From an uncultured Eubacteriales bacterium (GTDB lineage: Bacteria > Bacillota > Clostridia > Oscillospirales > Acutalibacteraceae): a stretch of 64,000 nucleotides of DNA. This document shows, in pieces, positions 59,185 through 64,000 of the stretch (the stretch's first letter is position 1; each line of letters starts with the position of its first letter). A model generated the notes under the pieces. That model made no database searches. It saw only the letters and a program-made list of their open reading frames with translations, and was not told the origin of the DNA. The DNA lies in contig CAJUDG010000012.1 in the NCBI GenBank assembly GCA_910584745.1, forward strand, positions 1-64,000, written 5' to 3'. A program made the position numbers and the translations under genes.

Positions 59185-59856
59185 CTACCAAATAAACGGT
59201 ATCAGCCTGTATTTTATCCGCTTTTTATATTCAGCGTAACCTTTAAGCCCCGCCTCGAGCACCTTTTCCTCGTTCCCTATCCGCTTGGCGATTATCACAG
59301 GATATATGAGGAATATCACAAAGGAGATTGCCGATCCCAGCACCAGGGGCATAGCGAGGAACAGTATCACGGTGGCGGTATACATGGGGTGGCGCACTAT
59401 GCCGTAGAGCCCGGTATCTATCACCCTCTGTCCCTCCTGCACCTCAACGGTCCGGGACAGGTAGGTATTCTCTCTCAGCACCTCGGCGTACATGAGATAG
59501 GCCAGCAGGAATACCGCCGCCCCGGCCCAGGACACATACCCCGGCAGCATCAGCCAGCCGAAGCGGAAGCTTAGCCCCGCCCCGGCAAAGCCCAGAACGA
59601 ACATCACGGCGCTGAGAGCTACGACCGTCCACTGCTCGGGCTGCCGCTCTTTCGCGTTCAGGCGCTTCTTTAAGAGCTCCGGGTCCTTTACCATCATCAC
59701 TATCCCGGCAATGAACATGGGAACAAAGAGTACGCCCATCAAAAGCCAGCCGTTGACGTAGCCGAAGCCCCCTGTCGGTATAAACAGCAGCGCGCCCACT
59801 ATCACAGCTCCCAGCAGAAATTTTACTATGGCCTGACAAAATAGCTTTACAGTCAT
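59185..59856 (-). CDS. Isoprenylcysteine carboxylmethyltransferase-like membrane methyltransferase
   Basis: A 223-residue membrane protein with about six helices, of the ICMT/PEMT superfamily (SAM-dependent methylation of lipids or prenyl groups). The diagnostic C-terminal GLYGIVRHPMYTATVILFLAMPLVLGS and the closing EKVLEAGLKGYAEYKKRIKYRLIPFIW (kept in parts) include the RHPxY and Glu-Tyr-x3 motifs. Targets in bacteria are mostly unknown. It overlaps the MmcQ gene by 4 bp. Confidence 0.85.
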   Translation of the reverse strand: MTVKLFCQAIVKFLLGAVIVGALLFIPTGGFGYVNGWLLMGVLFVPMFIAGIVMMVKDPELLKKRLNAKERQPEQWTVVALSAVMFVLGFAGAGLSFRFGWLMLPGYVSWAGAAVFLLAYLMYAEVLRENTYLSRTVEVQEGQRVIDTGLYGIVRHPMYTATVILFLAMPLVLGSAISFVIFLIYPVIIAKRIGNEEKVLEAGLKGYAEYKKRIKYRLIPFIW

Positions 59857-60227
59857 GTCTTTTTCCTCCCCTTCCCCTCCGTCATCTCAAAGCTCAGATC
59901 CAGCAAAAGCCGTATCTTCTCCCCCTCCGCGCTGCCGTCCAGGGCCGCGGAAATCCAGTGGGACTTGCTCATATGGTACGCGGGAAAGAACCCCGGCTCC
60001 ATAAGCATTGACCCCAGCATGAGCTGGTCGCACTTAAGGTTCACAATGTCGACTTTCCCCTCCCCGGAAAGCCCCAGCCGGTCCCTTCTCACCCGCATGA
60101 TAATGGCGAACCACTTCTTATTGTTCGCGTGCCGGAACACCGCCGCCTCCGGGCTGTCCTCAAAGGGGTAGTCGGGGTCGGTGTTATAGGTCTCGGCTAT
60201 GTACCTCTCAAGCTCCGTTCTCGTCAT
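59853..60227 (-). CDS. MmcQ/YjbR family protein
   Basis: A 124-residue small protein of the MmcQ/YjbR double-wing fold. The pattern is clear in TDPDYPFEDSPEAAVFRHANN, KWFAIIMRV and VNLKCDQLM, with the C-terminal FFPAYHMSKSHWISAALDG. The family is described as DNA-binding-like, but direct function is unproven. It lies between GNAT and ICMT genes with 4-bp overlaps on both sides. Confidence 0.88.
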   Translation of the reverse strand: MTRTELERYIAETYNTDPDYPFEDSPEAAVFRHANNKKWFAIIMRVRRDRLGLSGEGKVDIVNLKCDQLMLGSMLMEPGFFPAYHMSKSHWISAALDGSAEGEKIRLLLDLSFEMTEGKGRKKT

Positions 60228-60655
60228 GATAAGTCCTTCTCCATCTGTATGTACTGCCCCTCACAGAGCGTCACCCTGTACCCCGCCTTTTTATACAGGG
60301 TCACGGCGGGCTCAAGGGCGCTGTTGGTGTCAAGGGCCACGGCGCGGCAGCCCCGCTCCCTGGCATAGCCCTCCACCGTGCGCAAAAGCTCCTTGGATAT
60401 GCCCCGGCCCCTATACTCGGGCCGCAGGAATACGCGCTTCAGCTCACATACACCCTCCGCCCGCTCCCTATACGCCGCGCAGCCCGCGGGCCTGCCGTCC
60501 GCGTACACGATCCATGCCCGGCCAATATTCTCCGCCTGGCTGTAGGGGGTGTAGTATTTCCTGTGCTCCCCTAGAAAATCCAGCATATGCGCGTCGTGCT
60601 CGGAAAAGAGCTTTAAGAGCTCCGGGTCCTTTAGATCTGCGGGTCTTATGTCCAT
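60224..60655 (-). CDS. GNAT family acetyltransferase
   Basis: A 143-residue GNAT protein. The CoA-binding loop is PEYRGRGISKELLRTVEGYA, preceded by CELKRVFL; the C-terminal LEPAVTLYKKAGYRVT is the usual last strand-helix. It is the third gene downstream of yitT in the accessory block, 11 bp after the nucleotidyltransferase-like gene. Substrate unknown. Confidence 0.87.
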   Translation of the reverse strand: MDIRPADLKDPELLKLFSEHDAHMLDFLGEHRKYYTPYSQAENIGRAWIVYADGRPAGCAAYRERAEGVCELKRVFLRPEYRGRGISKELLRTVEGYARERGCRAVALDTNSALEPAVTLYKKAGYRVTLCEGQYIQMEKDLS

Positions 60656-60666
60656 TTTTCGCTCCT

Positions 60667-61230
60667 TTACAGCCGGTCCATCCCCGGCACATATCTTTCC
60701 AGCATACCCTCCGTATCGGTAATGCCCTGCTCCAGCACCGCCCGGTACACGTCCATGCTGATAAACTTTCCCTCGCCGAAGCCGTAAAGCCCCCGCTCTC
60801 TCAGCTCCTGCTTTATCCCGATCATGCGCTCTTTGGCCCCGGGGATCTTCGCCGCCCGGGCCATTATGTCCTCACAGTACCCCTCGGCCTTTTCGATGGT
60901 CTCCCGGTCGAAGAACCACAAATCGAAGTTCCAGAGCTCGCCGTCTATCACGGCCTCGGCCCCCTGGAACCAGACGGTCCTGCCCTCGTCCGTTATCTCC
61001 TCCTTGGCTTCAAACCATTTGGGGCGGAAAGTCCTGATAATATAGTCCGTCAGCTCATAGAGCTTCTCTATGGACATGCCCTGATTCTCGATGTCTATGT
61101 CCAGGTCGTTCCAGGCCATCATGTCCATCTTATAGCTGCCTATCACATGGGGCGCGCCTATCTCCCCAAGGCGCTCTAAAAGGCCCGTTTCGCCCAGGAT
61201 ACGGTCGGCTTTTTCCTTTATAGTCATCAT
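60667..61230 (-). CDS. Nucleotidyltransferase-superfamily protein
   Basis: A 187-residue protein with a nucleotidyltransferase-like core. IGSYKMDMMAWNDLDIDIEN carries GS followed by the D-x-D pair, and NFDLWFFDRE supplies a plausible third Asp. The remainder is helical. It differs from ANT(6) next door but belongs to the same broad fold. It may modify a small molecule; no specific substrate is evident. Starts ATGATG at 61230 with GTGAGGTTTT upstream. Confidence 0.7.
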   Translation of the reverse strand: MMTIKEKADRILGETGLLERLGEIGAPHVIGSYKMDMMAWNDLDIDIENQGMSIEKLYELTDYIIRTFRPKWFEAKEEITDEGRTVWFQGAEAVIDGELWNFDLWFFDRETIEKAEGYCEDIMARAAKIPGAKERMIGIKQELRERGLYGFGEGKFISMDVYRAVLEQGITDTEGMLERYVPGMDRL

Positions 61231-61239
61231 AAAACCTCA

Positions 61240-62145
61240 CTAATTGTCCGCCGACTCCCTGCTGCCGTGCAGAAGGTCCGCAACGGTGGTTATGGTCACG
61301 TACGCGTTGGGGTCCAGCTTGTGCACCAGGGTCTTGAGCCTGGGTATCTGAAACTGGTTCACGACGGCGTACAGCATGGTGCGCTTCTTGCCCGAGTAGA
61401 AGCCGTGGGCCTCCCAGACCGTAAGGCCTATCTCGAAGATGGAGGAGAGCTCGCCCCCCACCTCCTTGGGCTTCTCGGTGATTATCATGGCCGCCTTCTC
61501 GGTGTCAAGGCCGTCCACTATGAAGTCCACCGTCTTTGATGACGATGCGTAGGTGACGATAGAGTATAGCGGCAAGATCCAGCTTTTCAGTATCACGCCG
61601 CAGAGGATATAGAGTATGGCGTTATACACCATCATAAAGGTGCCCACCGTGACCCCCAGCTTCTTTGCGAAAGTCACCGCCAGGACCTCCATGCCGTCCA
61701 TGGCCCCGCCGTAACGTATGGCAAGGCCGCTGCCCACGCCGGATATCATCCCGCCGAAGATGGCGCAAAGAAAGAGGTCCGTGCCCGCCAGCGGCGAGGC
61801 AAAGGCCACGTCTATCGGCAGGATATCCGTTATCAGCCAGGCCGTGAACGCGTATACCCCAACGGCGAAGATGGCGTACAGGGTAAAGAGTGGCCCCTGC
61901 CTTTTAAGGCCGAACAGCAAAAGCGGAACGTTCAGCACCAGCAGGAAAAAGGTCAGGCTGAACTCCGGTGGCGTCAGCTGCCCCAGAAGTATGGACGTGC
62001 CGGATATGCCGCTGTCATAGAGGTTCACCGGGGCGATGAAGATGGTGACCCCGGCGGCGTTTATCACCCCGGCGATAAACAGCATAAGCATGTTAAGGGG
62101 CGAAAAGCCGGAAAACCATGTGGATATTTTCTCTTTTAGGGTCAT
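61240..62145 (-). CDS. YitT family membrane protein
   Basis: A 301-residue protein with five to six membrane helices (YitT/DUF161, residues about 15-200) and a C-terminal DUF2179 soluble domain (about 210-295, including TVDFIVDGLDTEKAAMIITEK and RTMLYAVVNQFQIPRLK). The first helix reads FIAGVINAAGVTIFIAPVNLYDSGISG. Function in the family is unsettled. GAGGAGGCCCGCCCC precedes the ATG at 62145. It begins 23 bp after ecfA1. Confidence 0.9.
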   Translation of the reverse strand: MTLKEKISTWFSGFSPLNMLMLFIAGVINAAGVTIFIAPVNLYDSGISGTSILLGQLTPPEFSLTFFLLVLNVPLLLFGLKRQGPLFTLYAIFAVGVYAFTAWLITDILPIDVAFASPLAGTDLFLCAIFGGMISGVGSGLAIRYGGAMDGMEVLAVTFAKKLGVTVGTFMMVYNAILYILCGVILKSWILPLYSIVTYASSSKTVDFIVDGLDTEKAAMIITEKPKEVGGELSSIFEIGLTVWEAHGFYSGKKRTMLYAVVNQFQIPRLKTLVHKLDPNAYVTITTVADLLHGSRESADN

Positions 62146-62168
62146 GGGGCGGGCCTCCTCTCTTGTTC

Positions 62169-63014
62169 TCAGTTTGCTTTCAGTTTGTTTCTGAACATCT
62201 CCACGCACTCCTCCACACTAAGCGGCGCGCCGGGGAGCTCAATGCCCGCCGCCTTGAGTCTATAGCAGAGCTCCGTGGCCTGTGGCACGTCCAGGGCGTG
62301 GCGCTTCAGCCGCTCCACCTGGGCGAAGACCTCCCTGGGTTCTCCGTCCATCAGGATAGAGCCGCCGTCCATCACCACCACCCTGCCCGCCTCTGTGGCT
62401 TCGTCCATATAGTGGGTTATGAGCACTATCGTGATGCCCTTCTCCCGGTTGAGCTTCTTTATGGTGTCCATCACCTCGGTCCGGCCCCGGGGGTCCAGCA
62501 TGGCCGTGGGCTCGTCCAGGACGATGCAGCGGGGCTCCATGGCGATGACGCCCGCTATGGCCACCCGCTGCTTCTGGCCGCCGGAGAGCTTATGGGGGGC
62601 GTGGGCCCGGTAGTGGTACATGTCCACGGCCTTTAGGGCCTCGTCCACCCTTCTGCGTATCTCATCGGGGGGTACGCCCAGGTTCTCCGGCCCGAAGGCC
62701 ACGTCCTCCTCCACCACCCCGGCCACCAGCTGGTTATCGGGGTTTTGCAGCACGAGCCCCACCCTGCGGCGCACGTCCAGGGCCCTCGACTCGTCCAAGG
62801 TGTCTATGCCGTCCACTAGTATATGCCCCTCTGTGGGCAGCAGCATACCGTTAAATAGCTTCGCCATGGTGGACTTGCCGCAGCCGTTATGGCCCAGAAG
62901 GGCCACGAACTCCCCCTCCTCAATATTGAGGTCTATGCCGTGGAGCACCTCCAGCTTCCCGGTCTCCTCGGTGTCATAGCTGAAACGGACGCTCCGGGCT
63001 TCGATGAATGACAT
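62169..63014 (-). CDS. ecfA1: Energy-coupling factor ATPase EcfA1
   Basis: A 281-residue ABC ATPase. Walker A is GHNGCGKST, the Q-loop is VLQNPDNQLVAGVVEEDV, the signature LSGGQKQR, and Walker B IVLDEPTAMLDP. The LQNPDNQ motif and the first-subunit-like sequence fit EcfA1, the partner of EcfA2 (56513-57388). It starts the long minus-strand ECF operon together with two small genes upstream. Confidence 0.93.
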   Translation of the reverse strand: MSFIEARSVRFSYDTEETGKLEVLHGIDLNIEEGEFVALLGHNGCGKSTMAKLFNGMLLPTEGHILVDGIDTLDESRALDVRRRVGLVLQNPDNQLVAGVVEEDVAFGPENLGVPPDEIRRRVDEALKAVDMYHYRAHAPHKLSGGQKQRVAIAGVIAMEPRCIVLDEPTAMLDPRGRTEVMDTIKKLNREKGITIVLITHYMDEATEAGRVVVMDGGSILMDGEPREVFAQVERLKRHALDVPQATELCYRLKAAGIELPGAPLSVEECVEMFRNKLKAN

Positions 63015-63039
63015 GGGTATACCTCCGTTCTTGCTTTTA

Positions 63040-63246
63040 TCAGTACCGTATTATGTAGTATATCACATAGACCCAGCTGAGCAGCCCGTGGAATATAGCC
63101 CAGCCCACCGAGTGCCAGTTCACATAGCTTATGACCATGGCAAGGGCGCTGCCGAATGAGACGCCCGCCTTCACGGTCTTGCCGACCTTTTTAGACCTGC
63201 CGCTTTCCCGCTCGTCTATCTCGTCTATCTTATTCTGCTCGTCCAT
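63040..63246 (-). CDS. Small membrane protein of unknown function
   Basis: A 68-residue protein: a charged N-terminus (about 25 residues, Glu/Asp/Lys-rich) and two hydrophobic segments (VSFGSALAMVISYVNWHSVG and FHGLLSWVYVIYYIIR). TTAAAGGAGAAAAAGT precedes the ATG. It lies 25 bp before ecfA1 and is probably co-transcribed. An S-component role is not supported, since it is far too small. No family recognised. Confidence 0.6.
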   Translation of the reverse strand: MDEQNKIDEIDERESGRSKKVGKTVKAGVSFGSALAMVISYVNWHSVGWAIFHGLLSWVYVIYYIIRY

Positions 63247-63279
63247 ACTTTTTCTCCTTTAAGTATTAAGTAAGTTTTA

Positions 63280-63486
63280 TCAGCCCAGCACCGCCAGCAC
63301 TATAGCCCCGGCGGCCCCAGCCGCCAGGAGCAGCCCCCCGCCTGTGCGGGTCCGCCTGATGTAGAGGTCCGAGGGCTCGCCGGGGGTGTTGCTTTTCCAG
63401 CTCTCGGTGAACCTATAGACGCCCTCGGGGTTTATGAGCATCGCCGCGCCCACAACGGCTATCGCTATGGCAAGAACTATGTCCAT
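63280..63486 (-). CDS. Small DUF6199-like membrane protein
   Basis: A 68-residue protein with two helices (VLAIAIAVVGAAMLINP and GGLLLAAGAAGAIVLAVLG) around a hydrophilic loop FTESWKSNTPGEPSDLYI. The SWKS...PSDLYIRRTRTGG pattern resembles small DUF6199-type proteins. AAGGAGAAAATA precedes the ATG. Function unknown; family assignment is tentative. Confidence 0.55.
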   Translation of the reverse strand: MDIVLAIAIAVVGAAMLINPEGVYRFTESWKSNTPGEPSDLYIRRTRTGGGLLLAAGAAGAIVLAVLG

Positions 63487-63487
63487 A

Positions 63488-63997
63488 TTATTTTCTCCTT
63501 CTTAGCCTTAGAGAGACGCCTTTGCTCTCTGCCATCCCGTTCAGCAGCTCCGCCGCATACGCTCCCCGCTCTTTAAGGGAAGCCCGGGACATTTCGACGT
63601 CTCTGAGAAGCCCTTCGGCCTCATTAAGGTCCGAAAGCTCCAGAAGGTTCACCGCCGTGCAGAACAGGCTCTTTCTGCGCCCATCATTGCAGGTGGTAAG
63701 CAGGTAGTCCAGAATGCGCGCCTTCTCCTCCTGCACGCGGTTGTACTCCTCCAGCCCCATGCTCCGCGCCCTCTCCAGGTCGGCCCTTTGGTTCCTGTGG
63801 GTTATGAACGAGTCATATTTGTCTATGTCCTGATACTTCCCGCAGGGGTACTCCGGGCACTGAAAGCAGTATTCAACGCCGCCGTGCTCCAGGCTGCACC
63901 GGGCAATTTTGCAAGACTGGTTGCCGTTGCCGCAGCCGCCGCAGTGCCCGCCAAGCTTCATTGTGCACAGGCCGCAGTTGAGCCCGCACAGGGACAA
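63488..63997 (-). CDS. DUF3795 Cys-rich protein (start at window edge)
   Basis: A protein of at least 169 residues. The N-terminal region is Cys-rich (LCGLNCGLCTMKLGGHCGGC, then CKIARCSLE and CFQCPEYPCGKY), matching DUF3795, a family with a predicted zinc- or Fe-S-binding cluster. The rest is helical. The frame runs to the window end, so the first visible codon (TTG at 63997) may not be the true start. Function unknown. Confidence 0.75.
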   Translation of the reverse strand: MSLCGLNCGLCTMKLGGHCGGCGNGNQSCKIARCSLEHGGVEYCFQCPEYPCGKYQDIDKYDSFITHRNQRADLERARSMGLEEYNRVQEEKARILDYLLTTCNDGRRKSLFCTAVNLLELSDLNEAEGLLRDVEMSRASLKERGAYAAELLNGMAESKGVSLRLRRRK

Positions 63998-64000
63998 GAG

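Noticed and set aside
63040..63486. The two small membrane proteins upstream of ecfA1 as ECF S-components
   Set aside because: Each is 68 residues with two helices; S-components have about six helices and 170-200 residues.

Overview
The window is a GC-rich, gene-dense chromosomal segment of a Gram-positive member of the Clostridia. The most likely home is the Oscillospiraceae/Ruminococcaceae gut lineages; genus cannot be fixed from the sequence alone. Supporting marks are a tryptophan T-box riboswitch, IreB, the CdaA/CdaR pair, DUF951, a ClpE-like unfoldase, an ECF transporter module, several SLH-domain surface proteins, and TTGACA-17-TATAAT promoters with strong AGGAGG ribosome sites. No phage, transposase, integrase or CRISPR array was seen.

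Layout. 1-4.0 kb: metA, an iron-sulfur protein, a HAD phosphatase and a GNAT gene chained by 4-bp overlaps, then a sigma factor coupled to a zinc-ribbon protein. 4.0-8.4 kb: pheST, ireB and a small unknown gene. 8.4-11.5 kb: two acetyltransferases around an NCS2 purine permease. 11.6-18.4 kb (minus strand): an SLH surface protein downstream of a MalT-like regulator, and a CorC/HlyC protein. 18.5-24.7 kb: small envelope proteins, a lipoprotein joining a substrate-binding domain to a peptidoglycan-binding domain, MATE and EamA transporters, a HIT protein and a SprA-like metalloprotease. 24.8-29.5 kb: a Trp T-box controlling trpB2, then a modular SLH/SH3/GH24-like cell-wall protein.

29.6-37.7 kb: a DUF3343/cysteine-desulfurase pair, cdaA-cdaR, and a run DUF951, monooxygenase, prfA, a Sua5-CoaE fusion and a lytic transglycosylase. 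37.8-41.8 kb: tRNA-Thr(CGT), then a secreted-protein/SLH operon preceded by an unreported-looking 31-codon leader ORF and inverted repeats. 42-47.9 kb: an O-antigen-ligase-like protein and an L-rhamnose operon (rhaB, a predicted diheme/flavinylated membrane redox protein, a fucose/arabinose-isomerase-family protein, rhaD). 48-64 kb is almost entirely on the minus strand. It carries the ClpE-like gene, a frameshifted S51-type gene, pgsA, cvpA, truA and ecfT-ecfA2, then about 4.8 kb of accessory genes, including an ANT(6)-type nucleotidyltransferase, which separate ecfA2 from ecfA1.

The most interesting leads are the heme/FMN membrane protein inside the rhamnose operon, the Sua5-CoaE fusion, the leader ORF with inverted repeats before the surface-protein operon, the substrate-binding/peptidoglycan-binding lipoprotein, and the split ECF module. 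All functional statements are read from motifs and context; no database search was run.
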